From Gnetum montanum (lineage: Eukaryota > Streptophyta > Gnetopsida > Gnetales > Gnetaceae): DNA of 64,000 bases. The notes under the pieces are model-generated. The model searched no databases and had not been told where the DNA came from. It saw only the letters and a list, made by a program, of their open reading frames with translations. The stretch's first letter is position 1. Each line of letters opens with the position of its first letter. The stretch covers positions 1,278,143 to 1,342,142 of the forward strand of contig MNCI01008366.1 of assembly GCA_015680685.1 (NCBI GenBank), written 5' to 3'. This document shows, in pieces, positions 22,958 through 35,267 of this stretch. A program made the translations under genes and the position numbers.

Positions 22958-24290
22958 TGGGATAATAAAGAGGATCAGAGCCCACTCTCTGATCAATTTT
23001 CTGATAAACTCATTTTTTCTAGTGCAATAATTGAACAAGTGCTCATTGAATCAAAATGGTATCATGGTATCCTCACTTTTCTTCTTACTCATGAGATGCC
23101 ACAAGAGTTACACCACTAGAAGAAACAACAATTTCTTCATTAGGCAAAATGCTTCATGGAGATTAATAGACACCTTTACAAGGTGTGCGACGATGGCCTA
23201 ATTTGTTGGTATGTTGCTAACTAATTGCATGTTCTCCAAGATGCTCACGAGGATCCTTTTGGGGGCCACTATGTAGGGAGACACACAGTCATTAAAATCC
23301 TGATGTAGGTTACTATTGGCCAACAATCTTCAAGGATGCTTACCACTTCATTCACTCTTGTGAACGCTATCAACAAGATGGTGGGATGACTGCTCGAATG
23401 GAGGAGCCTCAATAGTGGATCCAAGCACTAGAACCCTTTCACATTTGGGGCATAGACTTCATGGGTTCCATTACACCCATGTCAAATGGAAAGATTTACA
23501 TAATAGTCACTATTAACTATAGTATGAAATGGGTAGAAGCAGCAGCTGTCACCAATTGTACATCTTTCACTACTACACAGTTTGTACAAAAAAATGTTGT
23601 AAATAGGTTTGGAGTGTCACATGCACTAATTTCTGACAATGATACTCATTTTACATGTCCTACTATTCGCAAGCTCATGCAACACTTTGGGGTTGAACAT
23701 AAATTAACAACACCCTACCACCCCCAAGCCAATAGTCAAGTAGAGGTTACCAATAGGGGGATCATAAAAATTTTAACAAGAATAATTAGCAAATATAGGA
23801 GAGACTAGAGCACAAAACTTAATGATACCCTCTGGGCATAACACTCAACATGGAAACTCCCTATAGGGTACTCTCCCTATGAGCTAGTGTACAAAAAATT
23901 ACCAACTCTTCCAATTCAATTCGAGCTCCGTACACTTTCAACAGCTTGTGACCTTGAACTTGACCTAAGCCTAGCACAAAAAGAGAGATTTATCAGCCTT
24001 AATGTGCTAGATGAGAATCAATTAGTGGCCTTGTCCTTGAATGAAGTGCACAAAGCATTCAGTAAACAATGCCATGACCTTAGAATAAGGAAAGTGAAAT
24101 TTCAACCTGGAGACAAGGCCCTCTACTAGAACCCACACACGTACCTCAATGAACTAAGTTCTAGACATTGTGGTAAGGACCTTATATCATTTATGGAGCC
24201 TTTTCTTCTATGGCCATGTTGATTTACAAACCTAAGAGCCTGAACAAAAAGCAGTTGGTCAACACATAACAAGTCAAACCTTTCCATGAG
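22958..24290 (+). pseudogene. E2 integrase
   Basis: The zinc-binding end is marked by HEDPFGGHYVGRHTVIKIL (about 23245) and CERYQQ. The catalytic core has all three acidic residues: D in WGIDFMG (about 23450), D in LISDNDTHF (about 23632) and E in NSQVEVTNRG (about 23735). Most of the core is open from 23461 to 23808. The C-terminal part continues in a second open stretch (23887-24129) with an RKVKFQPGDKALY phrase typical of the GPY/F-like tail, and fades near 24290. A chromodomain is not evident. It joins the DNA copy to the target; the CTTAT duplication is its trace. Confidence 0.87.
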
Positions 24291-26483
24291 CCCATATAAG
24301 TCAGTGCAAGCAACACATCATCGGATGGATGACCTCACTCAATCTTTTGAATCTCATCCTTTCAACTTAGTTGTGGGGGAGATGGCCATCCATGCTAACT
24401 ATATAAGTGTCTCCTCGATTTTTCTACTTTATTGTTTTTACACCTTTTTTTTCACACTTTCTTTATTTTTATACCATTTTTGTTTTACACTTTGTTATTT
24501 TTCCAAATTTTTGTTTTAAAACATCATTAGTATGTTTTATTTTTCTTGAATATTTTTACAATTTCTTGTATACTTTACTTTATTTTGGTGTGAATTTTTC
24601 TTGTCTTCTAATAAAAGTCCTTTATTACCAATAGGACTTAGTGATGCTATAGCTATTTACTAATGGTGGTTTGCACCTAATGTTTTTGATTGCTAATGTA
24701 TGGTTTCTATTTTTGAATTTTGATGATCGATGACTAAGACAGGTTTCTTTTTCATGGAATAGGCAGTGAGTCCACATCATCCACCCATCCACCAACTCTA
24801 TGGTTTTCCTAGTTTTGGAAGTATGAGGTTTCTTTTTCATTAATAAAACTTTAACGAGCTTGTGACCTTGGTAGTTTCCAAACTTGGGAAAGATTCAAGG
24901 TTTGAAAAGGGCATGACTTCAAGGGGATTCAGTACTCTTTGTGCCTCTCTACTTACTTGAGTGCATGTGTGTTTTCATGGATTTCTTACCATTCTGTGTT
25001 GACCAATAACAGGAGTTGAATAAGTCTTTGCATGGTATGGTTCTAATCTAAAAAAAATCATAAAAACATAAAATACCCAAAAAAAACATGATAGAAATTC
25101 AAAGCACACCCCTTAGAAAAAATAAATGGGCTACAAGCACTAGTTATGGGACTAGAAAGACATGTTACCCATCCTTGAAAGTCATCTCTAACTAAGGCCC
25201 TTTCTCACTTTCTGCTTCTCTTTTTTTCTCAAATAAGGAATGGTGGTTGTCTATGGGAGAATTATTGTGTCTCAAGAGGATGGATCGATTCTGGAGTAAC
25301 AATGTGAATTCATTAAATGTGGTTGGTTTTGATTTGGACTAAGGTTGGACTTTATCAAGTCATTTAACTATAGAATCTATAAGGGACTTCATGTGCCCAT
25401 GATTGGGAAAACCATTCCACTCTCTATCTCATCCATCAATGCTTTCCATAACTCCCCTCACTGAAAGTTTTCATGTTTTTTTTCAATGTCTTAGTTTGAC
25501 GTGTTGAAATTTCTAAGTAGATTCTTCAGGATTTGGATCCTTAACTTTTCATAACAATTAATCAACTGTGGGGCCCATGGATTCCTTAGTTGACATTATG
25601 TAAGGGCAAAAAGAACATAAACCTACTATGGAGAGGATTCACTTGCATACCTCTTGGTTGGACTAGTTAAGTATCTTATCCTTGGACATTTTAGTAATAA
25701 AATATTTTACATTTCCCATTGGTTGCATCTAACTATGTGCTCCTTTAGGCATTTCTCCAATCATTCTCAATCTTTTGTGAAATCTCAAGCCCTCTTCATG
25801 TATCTCATTATGTTCTTGGCCTTTTAGGCTTTCATTTAAATCTAATTGCATTCAAAAACTCCTTGTATTTTTTGAATTTTGACTTGGTCAATGGTGGTCA
25901 ATAGCCATGTCGACTAGGCCTAGTTGACGTAGCTAACCATGTCGACTTGGCCCCATCGACGAGGCCCAGTTGACGCAATGAAAAAATTATATATGTAGTG
26001 TCCACAACCTAGGAATTTTTTGTCATTTGCTTCAAACTTTAGGGAAGTTTTTGTAATTTTTTAGAGCTCAAAACCTTCCAAAGCCCATAACTTTCAAATT
26101 GTTTATCTGATTCACTCTATTCTTCAACCCTACAGCTTATGGAGGTACACTTTACGTCGTGCGGGCCACCAACCTTAGGTTTTTAACATAAAATTTTTTA
26201 GAATTTCTCTAACTTCCCCATGGGTTTAATGAATAAAATAATATTAAATCATCAACCTATGAGAGGTAAACCCTTCCAACAAACTCTGGTAACCTATTTA
26301 ATCAAATAATATTAAAATAATCAAGCTGACCATGATCACAACTTAGCCAAGTGTAACAACCCCAAGAGATAAGGTATTCCAAATATTTCAAAATTACACA
26401 TTAAGTGCTAATCCTTAGTCATGTTGTTATTATAAATGACACCTAGACCAAAATTCTTGTAAGAAGAAGGACCATCTCAACCA
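24291..26483 (+). other. E2 post-integrase spacer
   Basis: About 2.2 kb without a supported gene. It holds a T-rich tract (24405-24620), the conserved phrase CAGTGAGTCCACATCATCC (about 24765), phrases shared in reverse with E4, E6 and E7 (about 25080-25240), the hairpin at 25594-25650, and at 25895-25985 a run of TCGAC/GTTGAC palindromic phrases that also occur in the E2 LTR. Small open frames in the T-rich tract only reflect its composition. Confidence 0.7.
25594..25650 (+). other. Spacer hairpin, E2 copy
   Basis: ATTATGTAAGGGC is followed across the loop by CACTTGCATAC. The stem is weaker than in E1 or E4 but the order of conserved phrases is the same. Confidence 0.5.
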
Positions 26484-29219
26484 ATGGACAAAAAACCTAA
26501 AGCTAGAAGGGAGTAGCAAGAACAAGCCCAACAATAGGTAGTAGAAACTCATACGATGAGACCTCTTCGAGATGAGATCGAAGTGGAATCTGTTCAATAG
26601 ATTCCCAAGGAAGCAGTCGTAACTAAATAACCCCATTGAGATAAGGTGCTAAGATCAGTGCCAAGACTTGAGGTCATATTGACTCAAGCTTCCTTGATCA
26701 GATAAAGCCTCATGACATCCAATATTCAGTTCTCCAAGTATTAAACTTTGGACCATTTTTAGAACATGCTCCATCAAAAGTCAAGATGAAGTTTTAGAAC
26801 TCTCCCATGTGGCCAATCATCACTTCTAGTGGGGAATGGTACATGGAAGAGACATATCTCTTCTAGAACAGTAGGCAGGTAGGAGCCACTATGAAGATAA
26901 GGGACATTTAAGTGTCTTGCTCAGTGGAGGCTATTGTGTAGGCCCTTGGTCTACCTAATATTGGAACAAATTTGGCAGAGATCTCTACATAAGCAGACCC
27001 AGAGGCAAAGAAGGAGCAGACCCAATGATGTTATGGAGTGAGCTGCAAGGACTATGGTGCACTCACCCTAGCAAAGCATGTATATTTCAAGGTACTGGCC
27101 TATCACCTCAATCCATCGATAAGGCTTAGTAACATGACTACATTTTCCACCCATGCATATGCTGCTTTGAGTGGAAAATTCCCTATGAACCTTCCACATC
27201 TGATCTACCTGGAGATAGAGAAGTGACTTAAGGAAAATGAACATGGAAGGAAGGCCCTAACCTTTTCCAGCCTCATAAAAAACCTATGTAAAAGGATAGG
27301 AGTAGTTCGCTACACCAACAATACAATTAGGCATACTCCTTCTACCTCTTACATAGAAATGATGAAAGACAAGACCCCTACCACAACTAAGAAAGAGGAG
27401 TAGCAACCACCACCTTCACCATCCACTTATGAAACCATGCGGAAGTCTTGCACTACCTTTGAACAAATGTGTAAGATCCAAGAGTAGCTCTTACATGAGC
27501 AAAAGTAATAAGCAGGAATGAGTATTGGCAGTCCATGGGTGTATCACCTAGCGATGAGTCACCTCAATAAAGTGGCTTGAGCCATCAGCTAGATGGAGGG
27601 AGGTGGTCCAATCTTTTTAGCCTAAAGAACATAACTACCCACTAGATTGAATCATAGTGCTTGAGAGATAACGGTCTCTCTCTCACAACAGCAACAATTT
27701 CTAGAAATCTATCAAAATGTTGTTACTTTCTTAGTGCATTTGAAGGAGGGCAATTGTCTTGGTGATACAACACCATGGGCAAGAGACAACAATAGAGGTG
27801 GTTGTTGATAGAATTTCTAAGGCATTGAATGCACCTGCAACATTTGTATGAGTTGTTTTTGCACTCAGAGGTGTACAAACGTTTACAGTAATAGTTAGAG
27901 CCAAATTGAGCACAACCCAACATGAAGAGTTGTTGGATTAACTAGTGGAAATTGGGTAAGCAATTCTGAATATCTTTGACTTTTTGGATATAATCACTGC
28001 AATCTAGATGAAACTATTAAAAGTAAGGGACAAATTCATTATCATGGAAGGGCAACTCAAAACAACTTGAGCTCAACATCAATACTTTGCTACAAAGGTT
28101 GCTAAATTAAGAGCTCGCCTTGCTAATCTTATGCTTCTTAGCCCTACACTGATCCATGATGAAGCTTTTCAAGAACTTTAAGAAAAGCTTAACAAGGTTG
28201 AGGAAAGGAGATGGCAATCTTTGATCAGTCCTTGGATAATGTCATCATGCATAATATCCAAAAGGCCTTTGATTAGACTCATCAAGACAATGTCACCTTG
28301 ACCACAAAAAATCACCACATGTGAAATGTTGATGTTTAAAAGCAAAAAATCCAAGATTTCATCCATCAATAGCAGAAGAGCAACTAGCCAAAGTAAACAC
28401 TAAACTGAGAAAATTGGTAGTCAAAAATAGAAATCTCTCCATGGAAGAAGTTTGAGCCCTTCACTAGAAATCTACAATAGAGGTAACCACCTAGAAAAAT
28501 GAGGCTCTCAAATTTAAAAGAGTCAAAAATCACTATAGAGATCAGGTTGGTCTACAAAAAGAAATCAATGAAAAACATATTCAAATGATGAAGGTAAAAG
28601 TTAATAAGGCCCTCAGGCAACTCAAGAAAGGAAGTGATTTTTGGAAGCCTATCTTTGATGGGCTTAATGACTATAACAAGGTGGAGATCTACACAAAGGA
28701 GCTTTAGATTGAGGATATGATAGAGTACATGGAGCTTGCTAATCTTCATTATGCAAATATAGTGATGCTGACTATCAAACAACCATGGTTTGAACTGGAG
28801 AAATAGGTGGTCAGTTTGTACTTATTGTACGAAGCTAAGTTCAACCATCACAAAGACACCAAACAAAAGCTTGAGATGGCCAATGCAAAACTCAATGTTC
28901 TTAGGCAATGCTTCACTAATCAATGGTCTATAGCTAAGAACCTGGCCAAGAGAATGAGTGACCACTAAGAGGTGCAAAATGTAGTAAATGCATTCAATGT
29001 TGTTGAATGCAAACTTTTTGTTGCCTAGTTCATCAATGTGAAGGAGATGTTCTCAATAATGCCTTGTCCTTGGGATGTTCCCACACTGGTCCACATTTGT
29101 GATGTGGTGTGGATCATGAACGATCTTAAGAGTAAGGAGGAGAAGATGAAGGTACCGTTGGATGCCTTTCATCTTCCACTAGAAATTGTAGCTACCGCTA
29201 GACAACCACAATCACCTTA
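26484..29219 (+). pseudogene. E2 ORF2: plant-transposon-type domain plus coiled coil
   Basis: The ATG at 26484 opens with MDKKPKARREQ, basic like the MAPKRGG start of E1. The conserved block equivalent to E3 positions 15200-14690 is found in shifted frames at about 26810-27310 (cacctcaatcc, then a Pro-rich end). The helical region is best kept from 28500 to 29219: HYRDQVGLQKEINEKHIQ and IEDMIEYMELANLHYANIVM parallel the E3 copy closely. The final open stretch 29038-29219 ends in TAA. Function is unknown. The shared order in E1, E2 and E3 shows ORF2 is a standing part of this family, not a chance capture. Very many stops. Confidence 0.7.
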
Positions 29220-29550
29220 ACCACTATGTGCACCTGAAGCAAGAGAAGGTCATTTAGAGCCTTAAGAGCCTCCACTACCTAGGACTGTTTGAACTTCTTT
29301 CTCATCTTTATGCCATCTAAGGAATTATGTTTGTCATTTTTGTCATTGTGTTCAATTTTTTTGTCTTAAAAACCAAAATTTTGTAATGATTGTAATTTTG
29401 TACACTTGGGCACTTAGTTTTTGTTCATGTGAGTTTTGTTTATGTATGTCAGTAGATAGTCAATAATCCCATACCTTCCCAAAATTTTTTGGGAAACTTT
29501 GTCCTCCTTTTGTTTACTTGAGGATAAGTTTTCATTCCATCATGGGGGTA
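29220..29550 (+). other. E2 3' untranslated end with polypurine tract
   Basis: Non-coding stretch ending in CATGGGGGTA at 29541-29550, directly before the 3' LTR. This is the polypurine tract. Confidence 0.8.
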
Positions 29551-30479
29551 TGATGAGTTATGTTTTTTGGGTTACATCAACAAGGCCTCGTAAACATGGC
29601 CCCATTAAAACAACCCCATCAATGTGGTCATGTCGATGTGGGATTCAATGCTTTGATGTGACCTCATCAATGTAGTGTCTGGTTTTCCAATAAATACGTG
29701 CTTACTCATCATGTTTATGGTATCTTTTGTCATAGTTGTAGTGGAGCTCTTGTAGTTTTCTTACTTGAAAGTTAGAATATTTTTCTAAGTCCCCATAGTA
29801 AGAGTCAAAGAGTGTACAGATCATTATTTGAGCACTGTTGTACCTGAGTACGGCAATGTATGCAATAATAAAGATGAGCTTTTTGATAAACCTTGCAGTG
29901 CTTTGAAATAAATTAATTATTTACTTATGCATTTAATGTTTTATGCAGTTTCCTTTAATGCTTTAAGTAATTAATTAATTTAAATTAATCTAGATTAAAT
30001 AGTGATTAATTAAGCATAAAAGTATGACCACTTTGAGCATACACTTGATGCTTAGTAATCCCAATAATGCTTAACATTTGGTAACCCAGTAGCGTTAAAC
30101 GTGTTCAAGATGTGTATGACAAGTGGGAATGGATGCTTATGTTAGGATTAGTTAGGTGTAGCTAGTTAGATTAAATTTGCAATTTAATTATTTTATTTTA
30201 TTCATTATTCTTTATCCTTAGACAACTTAAAACATAAAGCACAAAAATGATAAAAATCATATGCATTAGTTGCACGTAACCATACCTTTGCATTTCACAA
30301 GTGTAATTCGGAAGAGAATGATTATAATGGTTAGTTTCACTTCCTAGAGACCAATGTACTTAGAAGGTTCTAGAGACTAATGTATTTAGAAGGTTATAAG
30401 TACACAAAATTTGACCAAATCACATGTGAATGCTTAGTGATTCATATGGTTAGGTGTAGGGTCTACTTGCCGCTCATCA
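29551..30479 (+). repeat. E2 3' LTR
   Basis: Length 929 bp, TGATGAG...GCTCATCA. It carries a 26-bp tandem duplication (30344-30369 and 30370-30395) and other small insertions absent from the 5' LTR. The TATA box has decayed (AATAAATA near 29688). Confidence 0.92.
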
Positions 30480-30484
30480 CTTAT
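30480..30484. repeat. Target-site duplication of E2, right copy (CTTAT)
   Basis: Identical to 8497-8501; E1 resumes behind it. Confidence 0.95.
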
Positions 30485-31140
30485 CAAGACCAACTTCTCC
30501 TAAAACAAATCTTCTCACTATTGAAAACCTTTTATCATCCTCAAGCCCAAACATATAAGTTGTAATGTTCAATGAAATCGTCACTAACTAGATCAAGGCA
30601 AGACCGCTCCCTATAAAGAGAATTAATCTAAGAGTTCCTTTTTTTTATCTATGAGTAGCTAGAAATCTATCATGTAAAGCTCTATTAGACTCAAGTTTCG
30701 AGGTGAATTTGATCTCTTACAAAACATATAAACCATGGAATCTACCACCATTGAAAGAGTGCAACATCAAGTTAAAGCTTACACATCAATCTGTCACCAC
30801 TTCTTTGGGGCAGATAGACAATGTAGTGACTACTATCAATGGGTGGTCCCATCCAACAAACTTTCTAGTACTTGATGTGAAAGACGCTAATAAGGAATTC
30901 CCAATAATCATGGGGAGAGCATGGCTTAGCATAATTGATGCTAAGCTAAGTATGAGAGATTTGTCAGTTGAGGTTTCTAACGAAGACATGCATGAAGCCA
31001 TACACATGCAATGAATTCCATGCATTACAATTGAAAGCAAATGGTGTGATCATGGATTGAAACTTTAGAATATCAATACAATTACCATTCTAGTTCACAA
31101 CAACAATAATAAAAAACTAGTGTGTGCAATAGAAAAGGTA
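30480..31140 (+). pseudogene. E1 protease
   Basis: Continues E1 from 8501. ALLDSSFEVNLI (about 30685) is the active-site region, again without the usual glycine, and FPIIMGRAWLSIIDAK (about 30897) the second conserved region. The stretch 30703-31014 is open for 103 codons. Reading ends shortly after 31100 and no RT follows, so E1 lost RT, RNase H and integrase by deletion. Confidence 0.78.
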
Positions 31141-31166
31141 GAGGCCACCAAACCAAAAGACACCCT

Positions 31167-31245
31167 GTGGTCACTAACCGAGAATCAACAACTATCTAAC
31201 ACATGTAGTGGCCACTAACTAAGAATCAACAACTATCTAACACAT
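31167..31245. repeat. 40-bp tandem duplication at the E1 deletion zone
   Basis: GTGGTCACTAACCGAGAATC and GTGGCCACTAACTAAGAATC begin two copies at 31167 and 31207, each ending CTATCTAACACAT. It lies near the place where pol was lost. Confidence 0.8.
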
Positions 31246-32652
31246 AAATGAAGACATATGAACCATTTACTAATTTCCAATCTAAGAAAATGACTCTAAT
31301 CAAAAGCCCAAAAATGAAATGATTAACTCATAATCACACATCAAATGGAAAAGAAAATAGGGGCTTAAATGATCATAACTTCTCTACCATCAAAATTATA
31401 TGGGATGAAAATCGAAAACTTACATCACTAAAGATGGTACGTGAACCACCTACAGTGCATGACCTAAGAGATCTATGAAACATTTTTCGAATACTTGCCC
31501 ATGAGTTCAATCGCGGAGGATATACTTTACTTTGATTTTAGAATTAATAAGTGATTTTCCATTTTTTGTTTTACAATTCTTTCATTTTTTCATTTTCTTT
31601 GACATTTCTTATTTTTTTATACTTTTTCATTTCTTCAACTTTCTTTTTCATATTCTTTTACATTTTTCAATTCTTTAAAATTTTTCATTCTTTATACTTT
31701 TTCATAATTTTTACTATCTTTTTCATTTCTTTGATACTTTGTTTTCAAATCATTTATAAATAATTTTGATTATTAATAAGACACATTGAATAAAGGCAAG
31801 ATGTAGTCCAATAAGATGAATATTTCTCTATGTTATCAAGTCATAAAAGACTAATTATTTGCACAATGAGCCCACATCATCCATCCATCCATTCCATTAA
31901 TAAGAGGTTCTTACCATGGTCATAATGATATTATTTTTCAACATACAACTAAGAATAAACTTGTGATCATTATTCCTAGATCTAAAAGTGAAGAACCAAG
32001 TGGGAATGAAAAGGGTGTGAGCTTAAGGGATTTGTGGATTCTTTCTGGATTATTATTGTAAAGTTCTATTGTGTTACTAAGGTTGTATTATACCCTTGTA
32101 GATCTAACGAAAAATGAGAATAAGAGTTAATTAAGTGATATCTTCAAAGGTTGACATCGTTGAAAAAAAATAAAAGAGCACACAATAAATTTTTGGGGGT
32201 CCCACTGGAAAGACATGTTATCCATGCTTGAACGTAGGCAGCTTCTCAGAAATGTAAACATAAAACTAAAGTGTCATGAATAAAACTCATTCCTTGGACA
32301 ACACCCCTTGTAACATTGATAGTCTTATGATTGTAATTCAAAGATGTGAAACAATGCAATGTCATTGGAATGTGGTCTAGACTTGGTTTGAATCTTAGAT
32401 AAAAAGGCTAATGATTACTTTAACCACTAATAAAACACAAGAATTCATTATGCCTATGGTAAGACACCTCACATCCTAATTTCTACAATCCCTTCTACGT
32501 CTATCTCATCTCACTATTTTGATAGTCATAACTTATGGTTTTGAGTAACATATAGCTATTTTTCCAATTTGATGGTACTAACATGTGTGTTTTGCTAACC
32601 AATTATCCATTACATTCAATTGCTTAAGTGCCTAAGGAAACTTCTAAGCATG

Positions 32653-32709
32653 GTTATACAAGGGCATTAAGGGCTGGAGCTTGCTTTGGGAGGGACCCAC
32701 TTGTATAAC
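32653..32709 (+). other. Spacer hairpin, E1 copy
   Basis: GTTATACAAG (32653-32662) and CTTGTATAAC (32700-32709) pair perfectly. E4 has GTTATGCAAG with CTTGCATAAC, so a G:C pair in one copy is an A:T pair in the other. Confidence 0.7.
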
Positions 32710-33605
32710 TATTGTATGTTATACCTACCAAGTAATTCCACATCATCTTGAACCTTCCAAACATCAATAAACACTTTCCATATCACTTACACTCTCTATT
32801 CTACAAATATGAATTCCTTACCCTTCTAACCCAACTTATGAACTTTCATAGCCTAAGGTTCCTTCTCTATGGACTTCCAATGATAGATTTTTAACAAAAC
32901 AAAGCATATTTTCATCATCCAAACCCTTTGAGCTACCTTGAACTATTCCAAACATCCAAAAATATCAATTTTTTCCATTTGATCCTCATGAAAAATGCAT
33001 TTTCTTAGGCTTCGATAATGGGTCTGCACTAATATCACATCCCCAATGTCAGGTCCCCCAAAACCTATATATATGCAGGGACTTAGGAAAACTTTTTACA
33101 TGTTTCATTTTGAGCTAAAGGAAATTTTTGCTTCTTTTTTTACTTAAGCTCAAACCTTGTAGCTTCCCCGAGCCATATCTTTATTAATATCACACCAATT
33201 TTCATGATTTTGAACATATTTGATCTTGGAGTGCTCAACTTAGTCATGGGGAGGTGCTAGTGAGGAAATTTTGAGCCAATTTTTCCAAAAATTGTAACAT
33301 CCAGAAGGTACTTTAAGGGTAAGTATGAAGAGATAATTGGAATTTTTAAAGAATAATCAAACATACTAAAGCCAAAAAACTTAATTAATGATCTTAAGGA
33401 CCAATAACCATCATACATAGGGGAAAAATGAGCAATTATGAGGGGTTATCAAGAGATTGACACCTATGGGATAACTTTTTGAAAATTTTTCTAGCTCTGT
33501 AATCTTAACAACTAAGAACTTAATAAACTAAGGGTATGAGTAAGGTATAAAACCATTAAGAAAATACAAAAATACCTTAGTAATTCTAAATTCTTATTAT
33601 TTTAA

Positions 33606-34428
33606 ATGGCCCCAAAAAGAGGAGGAGCCCAAGGATGACCTTCATAAGGAGCAAGTAAAAGAATGAGAGGCCAAGCTAGAGGTCCAAATGGAGGCCAAGA
33701 ACCAAAACACAAGGAGCAGGAAGCACAATCGTTTAACATTTGTCAAGACATTCTTGCTACAGTACAATCAGCCTAAGGAGAAGTAGATGAACCACGAGTT
33801 AAAGGATAATGCCTCATGTTGTTAAAGGATTGCCTCCAAGCAATTCAAGAAAGATCCATCTTGACCACAATGATCATGGAAATGAACATTGGCCCATTTA
33901 TGGAATTTGTTCCTAAAGCAGTATAGACACAACTCCAAGCATCACCGCTATGGCCTATCATATCACAAAATGGTGAATGCTACCTTGGAGAAACTTATTA
34001 GTTCTGGCACAACAAGGAAGAGGGTACAATTGTCAACATTGAAGGAATCTTAGTGTCATTCTCAATTAAGGCAATTGTAGAACTCTGAACATACCCAACG
34101 AAGAGGCATACGTTTCACATCTATCCACCTAATCTGATCCTAAAACTAGAAAGTTATGGTTGAAATGGACTTATGACAAAGAAGATAAAGGTTATAATGA
34201 ACTAACTCTGGAAAAGAGAATATACTTTAAAATCAAGACTTATCATCTATTCCCAACAAAAAGACTCAATCGACTATTAACTTATGTGGCTAGGGGAAGT
34301 GCAGTTCTAATGGTCAAGCATAATGTCAACCTTGCACAATTGTACTTCATGAAAATCCAAAGGAAATTTGAAGAGAAGAAAGTAGGGAAGCAAACACTTC
34401 CATTTCCTTGCCTTATTAGAAAGCTATG
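33606..34428 (+). pseudogene. E1 ORF2, N-terminal half, cut by E4
   Basis: The ATG at 33606 opens MAPKRGGAQG and a basic N-terminus. HKEQEAQSFNICQD, SPLWPIISQNGECYLGETY (about 33945) and FWHNKEEGTIVNIEGILV match E3. A 93-codon open stretch (34160-34441) holds YVARGSAVLMVKHNVNLAQL and LPFPCLIRKLC, the plant-transposon-like domain. E4 enters right after RKLC; the last three residues of that open stretch come from the E4 LTR. Confidence 0.75.
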
Positions 34429-35267
34429 TGATGAGCGATGAGGTACCCCTTATGCCCAACCATACAAATCACAAGCATTCATGCACGATCCGATTGAATT
34501 TTGTGGATGGGACTAGTTGTGCATCTAGATCATTAAGCATTGATTGTAATTCTTTGTCTTCCCACTTGGACTAGTGGTAACTTTGTCATGTATGGTTTAG
34601 TCCAGAGTGAGACATATGATTCTTGATGTTGTTTTGGCCTTATGATACTCCTAGAGATAATAGAGAAATCAATTACTTAATCTAATTAACAACATAAAGA
34701 TAAAGTCTAAACTAGCCTATGGGCAATAAGTGTTCATTCCTAGCTTATCGTACACATCTTGAACCCACGTATCCACTACTAGGATTACCAAGTGCTATGC
34801 TACTAGGCGAACCAAGTAATAACACTACTAGGATTACCAAGTGAATATGTGTTTAGACTTGAAATTGGTCATGTTCATTTTGCCAATTCATTAATATGCA
34901 TGGAAACGTAAATATTATCTAAGTATCGAAAATGTAAATTGCAAGGAAAGTAAATTTAATCTAAGTCAAAGTGCCACAATGAATAAGAATCAATCTTGAT
35001 CTTATTGTCGTTCATGGAATGTGTCTAGGTATATTTCTACTTGAATAAGATGCCATACAACTGACTGAGACCCATACTATGGGCACTCACTAATTGTTCT
35101 CTAAGACTATGAAATAAAACTATAAGAGTTCAGCTATACTATTAACCAAAGAATGCTAATACATGGTGGGAGCATGTGTATTTATAGACTTTATTATTGA
35201 GCTACATCAATAAGGTCTCATAAATGAAGCAAATGCTACATCAACGTGACACTTTGACACTTCATCA
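34429..35267 (-). repeat. E4 3' LTR
   Basis: 839 bp, plus-strand ends TGATGAGCGA and CTTCATCA. Minus-strand TATA box at 35186-35179. The polypurine tract follows at 35268-35285 (minus strand AGTTGTGGGGGTA). Confidence 0.9.

Larger units (their letters stand above)
8502..30479 (+). mobile_element. E2: complete Ty3/gypsy element containing E3
   Basis: E2 is bounded by two related LTRs and a perfect CTTAT duplication. Removing the E3 insertion and its duplicated target leaves about 13.2 kb in the order LTR, tRNA-Asp primer site, gag, protease, RT, RNase H, integrase, spacer, ORF2, polypurine tract, LTR. It shows the full family layout of which E1, E3, E4 and E6 are partial forms. The tRNA-Asp primer site and a gene between integrase and 3' LTR recall Athila-type elements; a tree of RT would be needed to place it. 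All reading frames are broken. Confidence 0.92.
31141..33605 (+). other. E1 conserved spacer
   Basis: No gene is supported. The T-rich tract at 31550-31750, ATGAGCCCACATCATCC at about 31866 and the hairpin at 32653-32709 match the spacers of E2, E3 and E6 in order. The open frame at 31551-31763 is only Phe/Leu/Ile from the T-rich DNA. Confidence 0.7.
5064..34428 (+). mobile_element. E1: Ty3/gypsy element, interrupted by E2 and cut by E4
   Basis: E1 has a 5' LTR, a tRNA-Asp primer site, gag, then the E2 insertion at 8502-30479, then protease, conserved spacer and the start of ORF2. RT, RNase H and integrase are missing: the protease remnant ends near 31100 and the T-rich start of the post-integrase spacer follows by 31550. 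E4 enters ORF2 at 34429, so the rest of E1 and its 3' LTR lie beyond the window. It is the outermost and so the oldest insertion of the stack. Confidence 0.85.

Noticed and set aside
31551-31763. Phe/Ile-rich open frame resembling a membrane protein
   Set aside because: It is only the T-rich tract of the spacer; the same is true of 24286-24634 and the minus frames at 57809-58047.
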